Part shown: in pieces, positions 24,683 through 34,800 of the stretch
Numbering within the stretch: position 1 is the stretch's first letter
Layout of the letters: the number at the start of each line of letters is the position of its first letter
NCBI RefSeq assembly: GCF_020882245.1
Contig: NC_083597.1
Coordinates: forward strand, 34,946,652 to 35,010,651
Direction: 5' to 3'
Length of the DNA: 64,000 nt
DNA from: Rhopalosiphum padi
Lineage: Eukaryota; Arthropoda; Insecta; Hemiptera; Aphididae
The notes under the pieces: generated by a model
What the model saw: only the letters and a program-made list of their open reading frames with translations
Told to the model about the DNA's origin: nothing
Database searches by the model: none
Position numbers and translations under genes: made by a program

Positions 24683-25998
24683 TCTATATTAAATAAGTAA
24701 TAATATGTAAGTTAGGTTAGGACAGTTAGGTTAGGCTAATTAAATAAGTAAATAATAATAAAAATAAATTAGTTATCATCATATCGAATAGTATATCAGT
24801 ATATGACACGACAAAAAACGACAATGTAAAAAACGTTAAATGCATTGTAATGATTTAAAAATATGGTATAAGGTTCTGAATTTCTGATTTAATATTAGTA
24901 TATAAAAATTAATAAATAGTATTTAAATTGATATTCTTATATTAGCTCATTACTTTATATATTTATTAATATTTAATCTTAATTCGGGGTGAGAGTAAGA
25001 GAGTTTTCCTTTTATGTAAATAATGTATATATACGATTATATATATTATATGTGTAGTATAAATTATGTTGAATATTTAGATATATAATCATATATTACC
25101 TTAATTCTTACGAAAATTGTTATTTGAAATAATATTCTCAAATTTTGAATGGATTAGGAATCAATGAAACACGAAAGTGAATTATGAACAATATTTTAAT
25201 TTAACAAACTAATAATATGATATTATATGAATAGCGACAGCTGACATGATATTGACAGAGTATGCGACTGAGCGCCTTACTGAGTATTTCTTGTACTTTT
25301 AAGGAAAATGTTGTGGGATGCTGCCCATATGCTGCATATACTATTAATCAGGGCATAAATTGCAGCATCTCACAAAGCATAATTTGCATTGTGTAAATGA
25401 CATTTGATAATAAGTTATTTTTTTTTTTAATTTATCTACAATTCTAAATGTTAAAATTATATTATAATATCAGAAAATGTTATATATTCAATTATATTTA
25501 ATTTTTACACTTAAATTGCTAAATGTTAAAATTAATTAAGTCTAACTAATAATGATACATTATATATATCATATTACAGCATTTAACTTTAAAATTCCAC
25601 AATGACATATGATTTTATTGATATTATCAGTTTAAAGTGAGTTATGAACATTTTAAAGTTGTTATATTCTACATAGATGCAACTCACTTTAAAATAATAA
25701 TATCATTAAAAGCATATGACGTTGTCTAGATAATATTCTTACCGTTAAATTTGATAATAGGTAAATTTACTCTAATATTAAAGCTAACGTCACAAAATGT
25801 ATTCTGCTGAACGAAAATTTGTTATGATGTACGTTAGTAAGACAGAGACAACACAGCGGGTATGGCGTCCTCTTAAATATAAAATATATATTATAATAAG
25901 TCAATTGTTAAATTAAATAAATAAGTACTAATAAAAATAAATTATAGCTTTAATTAGGTTAAAAATTAAAATATCTATAGATATCAAATAGTATATGC
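24683..25998. other. Intergenic AT-rich DNA, no gene seen
   Basis: No coding signal. A small hairpin with arms TTGTGGGATGCTGC (25311-25324) and GCAGCATCTCACAA (25362-25375), and the fold-back at 25604, are the only structured parts. Confidence 0.6.
25604..25720. repeat. Fold-back repeat of about 117 bp
   Basis: The left arm 25606-25642 (CATATGATTTTATTGATATT, then TTTAAAGTGAGTT) pairs with the right arm 25681-25718 (AACTCACTTTAAA, then CATATG) with a few mismatches across a 38-base loop. Non-coding; probably a small MITE. Confidence 0.6.
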
Positions 25999-26328
25999 CA
26001 GGGGTGGCGAACCTATACGGCACGCGTGCCAAAGGTGGCACGTCGATCAAATTTCAATGGCACACATGAAAAATTGAAATTATTAAAAATTATACTTGAT
26101 TATAACTGTTATAAGAAATTCAAAGGAACAAATTATATATATTTTAAAAATTATAATTAAAAAAAAAGGTGTGCTAACTTAATAAAATAATACATAATAA
26201 ATCACTAATCAGTAGGTAACTTTATTTTTACTCTTAGAAAATTGAATTTCTTTTGGGCACGTGAAAAATCTTCAAAACCTTGATTGGGAAAATTTGGCAC
26301 TTGACACCAAAAAGGTTCGCCACCCCTG
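25999..26328. mobile_element. hAT-type MITE with perfect 8-bp duplication
   Basis: Ends CAGGGGTGGCGAACCT and AGGTTCGCCACCCCTG are perfect inverted copies. The 8-mer gtatatgc flanks both sides (25991-25998, 26329-26336). The element is 330 bp and carries GGCAC/GTGCC words next to both ends. Reading frames in it are incidental. Confidence 0.9.
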
Positions 26329-26351
26329 GTATATGCTATTATGTACATGAA

Positions 26352-26520
26352 GTTGCCCCCCCCCCCACCACTTTGTCCGATCGATTTCAAAATACTACCA
26401 AACAATTGCAAATAATTGCAAATCTTTTTTTTATATTTTTTTATAAATTTTTCAACTTTTTAGCCAACCCCCTCCCTTCACTTTGTCCGATCGACTTCAA
26501 AATACCACCAAATAATTAAA
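26352..26520 (+). repeat. Imperfect direct repeat, two copies
   Basis: CACTTTGTCCGATCGATTTC (about 26368) and CACTTTGTCCGATCGACTTC (about 26480) each follow a C-rich run (a 13-base C tract at 26356 in the first) and lead into AAAATAC.ACCAAA. The spacing is about 110 bp. Origin unknown. Confidence 0.6.
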
Positions 26521-27297
26521 AAACGTGTACTCACAATGGCCTCCTTTATAAAATTCGTTTCCTATCAGCCCCTTATTTTTAATAATAAAATCATTATTTT
26601 TATGTAATCGTTCTTTCGTCGTTCGTTGCGAGGACGAATATTCTTACAAACCCATCACATTAAAGCAGATGTCCTTCAGGCCTTCAGGGTAGTATACTAT
26701 AGCTCCCACACTCTATAACTTTTTACTTCTGATATTCCACATTCTGATGACACCACTCTTGCAACGTTTGCTGATGATAGGTATAATATTAACAAATGTC
26801 AACCTAACTGTAGTGGCGTAGTCTCCTCTGCACTCCAAACACATCTTACTGTAGGTATACTTCAAAATCTGCGGAGAATTAAAATAAATCAGAACAAATC
26901 AACGCATATTAATTTTTCCCTACGTCCAGGCCTTAGCCCCACAATGACCCTCAATAACGACATGATTCCCCAAACAAAAGTTACTCGCTATCTTAGAGTC
27001 TACCTCGATAACAAACTCACTTGGGTCAATCACATACAAACAAAGAGAAAATCTTTCAATTTCACAAAATTAGACACCTTCTCAAATCAACTCTTCCACT
27101 CAATACTTAACTTTTAATTTTTAAACAAATTATCCGCCCTACTATGACTTACGGAATACAGCTTTGGAAAACACATAAAAAAAAATCTAATATTCAAATA
27201 TTTCAATTCTTTCAATCAATTAGCCTTCACCTCATCACAAATGCCTCCTGGTACGTCAGTAATCTCATCCTTCACTCAAACCTCAATATTCAAAACA

Positions 27298-28034
27298 GGT
27301 ATTCGTTAAGTATGTGACCTACCGAGCGAAAATCGAGTTTAGTATGTGATCTACCAAAACGATTATTTATACTATTATTATAGGTATACGGACAATTGAT
27401 GACGGACAACCTATGCTTGCTTATCTGTATAATTTTATTATATTAATATTATATAATATAACTACCGATCTATTAACAGGCAAGATACAATTTTTTTTAA
27501 ATTTTTAAGTGATATACAAAAAGTATATTGCCAAAAATAATTTAATATTTATATATTTATAAATAATTTTATGACTGACGAATGAAAAATCACGTAACTA
27601 TCACGATTATTATATTATTATTATGACCACGGATATAGATATCCGTGATTATGACTATGATTAGTATCTGTTATATTAATTTTGTAAAGTATTCAAATAC
27701 AAGTATTTCTAATATTTTTTAAAAGTATTTTTCAAAAAAATTTAACAAAAATGTTAAAAAAAAAATGACATATCCTATTTTATAAGTGGTCGGTATTGGT
27801 ATAAATATTAATATAAATATTTATAATAAAATAATTTTATGACATTTTTTTACACCGATATTTTGTTGACTGATATTGAATGTAATCTGTAATAATCTGT
27901 AATAATAAAATAACTTAATTTTATGATTTTTAATGACTGTTTTTCAATTATTTATTATTTAATTATCGGTCCAGTAGGTCATGCATATACTAAACGAATA
28001 CCCTATACGGTAGGTCACATACTAAACGAATACC
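27298..28034. mobile_element. TIR element inserted in the LINE fragment
   Basis: GGTATTCGTTAAGTATGTGA at the left and the inverted right end GGTATTCGTTTAGTATGTGA match for about 27 bp, and the motif GTATGTGA(C/T)CTACC is repeated again near the left end. The LINE reading resumes directly after it. The interior is A/T-rich and non-coding. No clean target duplication, so the superfamily is open. Confidence 0.75.
27628..27647. repeat. 20-bp micro-palindrome with perfect 8-bp duplication, CACG group
   Basis: Arms CACGGATAT and ATATCCGTG meet around AG. The 8-mer attatgac abuts both ends (27620-27627 and 27648-27655). It lies inside the element 27298-28034, which itself lies in the LINE, so it is the third layer of insertion. 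Confidence 0.88.
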
Positions 28035-28265
28035 AAAATATCCATACTCTAACATCTTAATACTATAAACTATTCCATCAAAACACACTCAACCATTCTA
28101 ATCCACTTATATCCAATCATTCCAATCTCTCCTCCTCCCTCATAATTTCTGGAAACCCTCCATGCCGTCTTAAGCAAAATTGACCTAGGGATCTCCTGAA
28201 TTTCTAAAAAAATCATCTCTATTACATATTGTATATATTTTTTAAATAAATAAAAAAAAATTTTT

Positions 28266-30715
28266 TCCTTTATTTCTTAATTATCTGGATTATAAATATT
28301 AAATTATTTCATATACTTATAATAATAGTAACTTATAATTTATCAATTGTATTTTGTTATTTAACACATTTTAAAAATCATTTATTATTATTGCAAAGTA
28401 CTGTTACTAAGTTTAAACTTAAAATTGTAATTTATTATGATTTTTATAGTGCTCCCATCTTTATTTTGTCTATTAATTGAATAACATTAGGGTAATAGGG
28501 TTATTATTTGCACCATATCGTTGACGTATACGGCCGAATAAAAACTCTATGTGATCCTGAGAACCTATAAGTTAAAATATATTTAAAATTTAAATTTTGG
28601 GTAAATATCAATTCAGATATTTTAAAAATTGGAATGACTGCAGATGCAAACACTATTATAAAAGTTTTTTTATTAGATTTAAAATTAAATTTATTTTAAA
28701 ATTTTAAACTAAATAAAAAATGAATAAATTTATCCTTAATACATTTTATGTTAGACTTAAAAATTGGACTTTTTTATAACCTTTTAGAAGAATTTAAAAA
28801 AAATCAAATATTTGGTCTATATTTCTGCAATTTGCAAAAGTTAATAGTTTCAACACACCTTGAAAATTATTTATAGTTATTATTTTTTAAATATTGAAGT
28901 GCATTGGCTATTGAAGAACTCAACAGTTTTACAGCTATTTTTACCTTTATTTTATTTTGTTGCCAATTAATATGTACATTAGAAATTTATTTGCAAATTT
29001 TAGAGATAAATTAGCTAAAATTCATGTAAACATTCAAAGAACACCACTTAATTTCTCTTGTCATAGATTCGATAACCAAAAAATTCCCTAAGGTGTTATG
29101 AGCTAATTTAATCATATAACAAGCATCTGGTGTAAAAAAAAATTTAAAGACTTAGTCTTTAAAGCTTGGAAAACCTCAGAAAAAAATCACTGTTCACTAA
29201 TGAAGTCCACGGTCAGATGGCAGTTGGATGGGGAAGTTTTGATACCTATTGTTCTAAAATAATATTTATATTATATACATTTTTTAATATTTATAATATT
29301 TATATAATAATATATTATGTTATTGAAAATTTTAAATATATAACTTTATATAATCTTTTTACTTTATATTTTATTTGTACTTTTCTTGGAGTTATTGCTA
29401 GTTAATACATTATTTATGTAATAGCACAAATAACATTATTTAAAAAAAAAATTTTTAATTTAACTTTCATCATTATTTAATTTTTAAATTTTTTTCAATA
29501 ATAGTACATATTTAATTTAAAATTTCTCTGCAAAAAAATTCATTAGGTACATCAAATTGAATTTCGAACGAATAGATAGTTAATTAATTATTTCCTATTA
29601 TTTATTTTATTACTTTATTAGGTATTAAAAAAAAAAAAAATGGTACCCATTTAAAGTTTTATGAGAGGTGACATGGAGAAGATAGTGTAAAAATTGAAGT
29701 AATACACCTAGGTATCTCTTAAATTGTTGGTCCACTAATCCTCCCTGAAAACTTAAATACTTATAACTTATAAGGTAGTTTGGTTTTGGTAGAACTTGTA
29801 ACTAATGAACTTCCCGTTCCTATTCACTATTAGAAATTATTCTTAAAATAATAAATTATAAAAATATTTAATACTATTTATAACATATCAGTGTGATAGA
29901 TACTATAAACTATTGAGTATTTGAGTACATCTTACAAAATATAGCCAATATAAATGGATATAATTTTTATAATTAACCGGAAATTGTGTATTAAAAATGG
30001 CTCTCAAAAAGAATATTTTAATTTTAAAACTATTAGAGTAAATAATTATGTAGTCATGTAGAAATTAATTTTTAGAAAATAGGTTCTTTCTAAATAATTA
30101 TGGTCAATGGTCATTACAAATACAGTTACGTACTTGTTACTATTTATAAAAATACACAGTTACGTTTTACACAGCAATGTATTTTATACTAGTATTATAC
30201 ATGAAAGTAATAAAAATGTAGTCAAAACATGTTTTTTCTCACATCACTCAAAAATAATTATTTTCTTGTAACCTTATTAAAATTATCAAATACAAATTAC
30301 ATAAGTACCTACTTAATATTTTTGATGATAGCCATTTGTGAATACTTTTTAGTCATTGTATTACATTTTCAAATATATGTTCATTAAATTATTAAAAAAA
30401 GACATATTTACACTATAGTATTATCTATTATTTTAAAATTAAATCAATATGTTTGCTTTAAGGACTCTTTACAGAATTTTTAGTATTTGTTTATTAGATA
30501 GTTTAAAAGGTATATTATGTTGAATGATTTAATCATATCATCAACACAGTTAAATTCATAATTAATTTTAGTGTATAGTTGAAGATTAAACATAAATATT
30601 CATACATTTCAAAAATACTATAATATTAATATACAATCACATAACAAAATTCATTAATAACATATTATAAATTATTATATTATTTACACTAAAAACACAG
30701 GTAAGTAAAATACAA
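28266..30715. other. AT-rich intergenic DNA, no gene seen
   Basis: No exon chain or recognisable protein on either strand. The plus-strand frame 29166-29405 is low-complexity hydrophobic sequence typical of translated A/T-rich DNA. The ISCA2 3' untranslated region should occupy the right edge. Confidence 0.6.
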
Positions 30716-31141
30716 TCAGTCAATTTTTACTGAAAATGACGCGCCACAAGAACATCCATCCTGTGCTTTTGGATTCCTTATTAATTTAAAAGCAGCTCTG
30801 ATCAACTGTTGTTCATAGTCAATTGTTGATCCTTTGATATAATTTAAGGAAGTTGTATCCACTACTATCTTAATACCTTGCTTTTCTAATATGCAGTCAT
30901 CTATTGCAATAGTTTTATCTAATTTAAACTTGTATTGATATCCTGAACAGCCACCGCTCTCAACACTTAGACGAAGGAATTCATCTTGGTCACAAATAGC
31001 TTCAAGACGTCTTATACAATCATCAGTTACTTTTAAGTCTTCTTCAGCTAGTTTTGATGAAAAATTTCTGATTGTCTGTGGACCCATTATATACTTGAAA
31101 CACTTTTGAACATTTTTAGCCATTAACACAGTAAATGTCAT
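30716..31141 (-). CDS. ISCA2: Iron-sulfur cluster assembly 2 homolog, mitochondrial
   Basis: Single-exon gene of 141 residues. It is an A-type (IscA/HesB) carrier working with ISCA1 and IBA57 in mitochondrial 4Fe-4S cluster assembly. The first about 30 residues are basic and lack acids, like a targeting peptide; then comes the A-type fold with its three conserved cysteines: Cys65 in SVESGGCSGYQY, and Cys130 and Cys132 in QDGCSCGASFSV. The ATG at 31141 is preferred because it opens the presequence directly. An in-frame ATG at 31192 would add 17 residues (158 in total) and cannot be excluded. The gene is divergent from the zinc-finger gene starting at 31895. Length and motifs are normal for the family. 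Confidence 0.95.
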   Translation of the reverse strand: MTFTVLMAKNVQKCFKYIMGPQTIRNFSSKLAEEDLKVTDDCIRRLEAICDQDEFLRLSVESGGCSGYQYKFKLDKTIAIDDCILEKQGIKIVVDTTSLNYIKGSTIDYEQQLIRAAFKLIRNPKAQDGCSCGASFSVKID

Positions 31142-31894
31142 CTTAAGTTTTATTACAATTAATTTTAAACAGTTTGATTTTAAATAAACCAATAATTATT
31201 AAATTATTATTTTAGTAATTATTAATAATTAATTGTGTATAATATTATCTTATGGTTCGTTTTTGGTTAATAATATGATAAATGATATACTTTACTAGTT
31301 TAGGTATTTTTTATCGATAAAATATTAACTTTTGAATTTTGAATTAGAAAATAGAAACAATAAAATAAATAGTTTTGACTAGTCTTATTTAGAGAATTTG
31401 TCAATGAAATTGTCATTTTTTTTTCTTATTACAAATACTGCATTTGATTTTGAAAATAAATAAATAAAGTGTTGTTGGTAACACCATTAACAAATTTTGA
31501 ATAGGATTTTTATCTATAGATTATCTATAAGATATTATATCTTAGTTCATGGGCGATAACAATAACTATAAAGATAAGAACGTATTTGGTCAAAAATAAA
31601 TTCTCATTTATATTTTTTGATACCTATAAGGCTATAATTATTAATTATACTCATTAGACATATTTTCAATTTTGTTAGTTTGTTTATTATTTAGTTGTAC
31701 CTCATTAATTGCTTATTTTTAATAAATATTTTAATATTCTATTTCATTAAAAAAATTTTAGTTTTAGTATTCTGTAAATATCGAGCAAACTCAATTTATT
31801 ATCAAATCATAAATCTCTTATGTAGCTTATTGTGACGAGTAAAAACATTAACCATTAACTTTATTCTTTTTTTTTTCATTGACAACATTCTAAT
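31142..31894. promoter_or_regulatory. Head-to-head intergenic region, probable shared promoter
   Basis: About 750 bp separate the divergent starts of ISCA2 and the zinc-finger gene. It is A/T-rich with no TATA box or initiator that I can assign. The inference rests on gene arrangement only. Confidence 0.4.
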
Positions 31895-34800
31895 ATGTTG
31901 TCATCAATCGAACTACAACCACCTAATCAAACACTGAGGCTTGTGGACAGAGACCGGTTGGTTGCCCAGCGTGTAAGAGTAATATCTGACGAAAAGCTTA
32001 TATCCAAAATAGTAGAAACGGCTAGGCCGCAACAAAATTTGTTGAACAATTTTAGTGACTTGACCACTGATTTTGATATCATTCAAAATTCAAACAGCGA
32101 TGATCTAATAGACTTAGGCAATAGTCAAATGTCATCATTTTTTCGCGAATTTTCAGAAAATCAAAAAACATTGTGCAAAGAAGAAAAAAAAACAGCTTCC
32201 ACTAACTATAAGACTATAAACGGATTAGGATTTTACTATTGTGATTCATGTCCATTTCTTTGTTTAAATGTCAAAATTATTTTGGAGCATAATGAAAAAA
32301 GTGATCACTTCCATCATTCTTCACTTAAATCTTTATTGAGAACAAAATGTATTGGATGTGATAACATATTTTATTCAGTAAATGTTCTTCGAGTAAGTAC
32401 TTAGCATTTATATTTTACTTTTTATCATCAAAAATCACTATATTGATGTTACAAATAAGAATATTTATTTTATTGTAATCAATATTGTAATTGCTTTCAA
32501 TGATACCTGTATAAACTATTGTCTATGATATTGACTAATGTTAGAAAATATTTACTAAAAAACATTGGAAGATTATGTTACTAAAATATTTTATTTTATT
32601 TTTTAATTTTTATTTAAGAATATTTACAGCCAGTATGCATGGTATATACAATAAGTAAATTGTATCAAAATGTTAGGTTTAGTCTCTTGGTCAATGGTGT
32701 TTTAAACAGTGTAGTAGATTTATTGGATTAATAAATGAACAAAGGTTGAAAATCTATGGTTTTAGGTGGTTAGTTGTGGCTATGTATAATTTTTTGTAGA
32801 ATCAAGAAGCTAGTTCGGGATGTGTTGACTATTTAGCTATTTCCCAAATTTGAATATTGTAGGGCAGCGATTCCCAGTATGTGTACTGCAGTATCTTGTG
32901 TCTCTTGTATATTGTTTATAGACAATTGAAATTTTTGATTTTTCTAAATTTTTTCTTAAAATGCCGATAAAAAAAATTTAGCTTTCCAAAAAATCTTTAA
33001 AATTAAGATGGTTTATTTTAAGTTGTAAATATCGTAGTAAAAAAAAAAAATCAAAAATCGTTAGTCACAATTTTTGTATATAAGCATTTAAAGTTCAAAT
33101 GTTTACGAAATATATCAAAATCGGGAAAATTTGCAAGGAATCAAAAATTTTTGTGATTTATACCTAAGTTTAAAAATCCCAATACAAGGTTCTCCATTAG
33201 TTTTCCTTCAAATAACTGTAAAAAAAAACTCCAGTGGCAATATAGAAAACATTTTATGAGTATATGAAATTTAAATTTTTACGAAATCATGTAAAATAAT
33301 GATGTATCCTAAAACGATTAAAAATATTTATTGTTATTCAAAAAGTATGTCGTAGAAACTTGAAACTCACTAGTAGTTGAAAAAAATAAATTACTTGTAT
33401 AAAAAAAAATATATTACAATTTAAATATAGGTAAAATAATATATGTATATCCTAGATTGACAAATCATCTCCTTTCAGATACAATGATCCCTGTCATTGC
33501 ATTTAAATTTAACATAATATATATACTATACAGCAGAGCGATACCCACTTGCCCACCCTTTTTACTTTTTAAAGCAGAATTTTTTTCTCTTTATTTTCAA
33601 CTATAGTTTTGTAATTTGTTTATAATATATTTAATACAATTATTTAAATTGATTTTCAATGAAAACTAGTGTTTTTTTTTTTATCATGTTCCTCATGAAT
33701 CATGATATTTACAGAAGGGCATCGCCGACTAAAATAGTTGAAAACCGCTGGTTTTATAACTTAGGACTTAGTTTTTAATGGCAATGTTGAGTGTAACATG
33801 TTTCTCAGAGTATAAAAAAATAAGTTTAATGATTTACATTTGGTTTGTATGTGGTGTGTTTAATTGAGTTTTTTATTATCGAGGTAGATTCCTAGATATT
33901 TAACATTGTCATGTTGAGGGATGGCATTTTTGTAGATAGTTAGGGGAAGACTGTTAATTGATCGTAGAGTAAAGGTTATATGGCTTAATTTGGTTTCATT
34001 TATTTTTATTCTCCAAAGGCAGAACCAACCAGGTTTGTAGGTTTAATAAATGATCCTGAAGTCATTTTAAGGTTTGGCTGAGAAGATATTATAGCTGTAT
34101 CATTGGTGAAGGTAGCATATAAATGTTATCTGAGTATGGTTAAGTAAAAATGTTGTAGAATGTAGAAGCAAATATATGACTAGTTAGAAAAGACTTTGAT
34201 TTGACCTAACTACATCCAACTAGATGCCTGGGTGACATTGAGAAACAAAAATATTTTCTTTTATAAAATAAATATTTAATATCCAAAAGAAAAGACTTGA
34301 ATTAAGTATTGTTTAATGTTCAATGTTCATACAAAATAAATAACTTACTTTAAATCCATTTTCAAATATAGATTGGAAACTTGTGGTTTTATCTCATCAC
34401 AAATTATTTTATTAACTATTTTTATTTTTACTAATACATGAAATTTGCTTACATTTTAAATATGTAATATAAACATTAAAAAAATTTGTTAAATATGTTT
34501 GGCTAACTGATTTTAAATTGTAGTGTCATTTGATTGAAGACCATGATGTTTTATCTGTTGAAGTTGATGAATTAGTACAGCTTGTAATTGAAGCTAATAA
34601 AGAAGACACTTTATACAACAATAGTAAGTAAATATTATACATTTTAAAATAATAGTTTTTAAGTAAATAATAATTAAAAATATTGAAAATTTTACAGATG
34701 AAACAACTCAAACTGAAAACAACAATTTAGCAGATTTTAATGATGCAATACTAGATACTTCTGAATTTGGTCAAAGATCACATTTCATTGACACCCAAAA

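Larger units (their letters stand above)
26740..28265 (+). pseudogene. Jockey-like LINE, 5'-truncated 3' part, interrupted
   Basis: Broken plus-strand frames match the end of a reverse transcriptase: an FADD-like FADDR near 26770, then NKSTHINFSLRPGLSP, YLRVYLDNKLTWVNHI, TYGIQLWK and NASWYVSNLILHSNLNIQ. The match is to the same family as the LINE at 46140-49310 (YLGLQLDRRLTW, TYGIQLWG, PYYVSN). The alignment stops at about 27297 and resumes at 28035 after a 737-bp insertion. It ends near 28265 with an A-rich tail. Stops and frame changes make it dead. Confidence 0.75.

Noticed and set aside
26205..26519. Overlapping frames on both strands of 68 and 79 codons
   Set aside because: They translate the hAT MITE and the C-rich direct repeat; no protein similarity or splice context.
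29166..29405. 79-codon plus-strand frame
   Set aside because: Low-complexity Ile/Tyr/Phe-rich translation of A/T-rich DNA, with no domain.
31505..31535. Short A/T palindrome (AAGATATTATATCTT) resembling the micro-palindrome core
   Set aside because: Lacks CA...TG ends and flanking duplications; could be chance in A/T-rich DNA.
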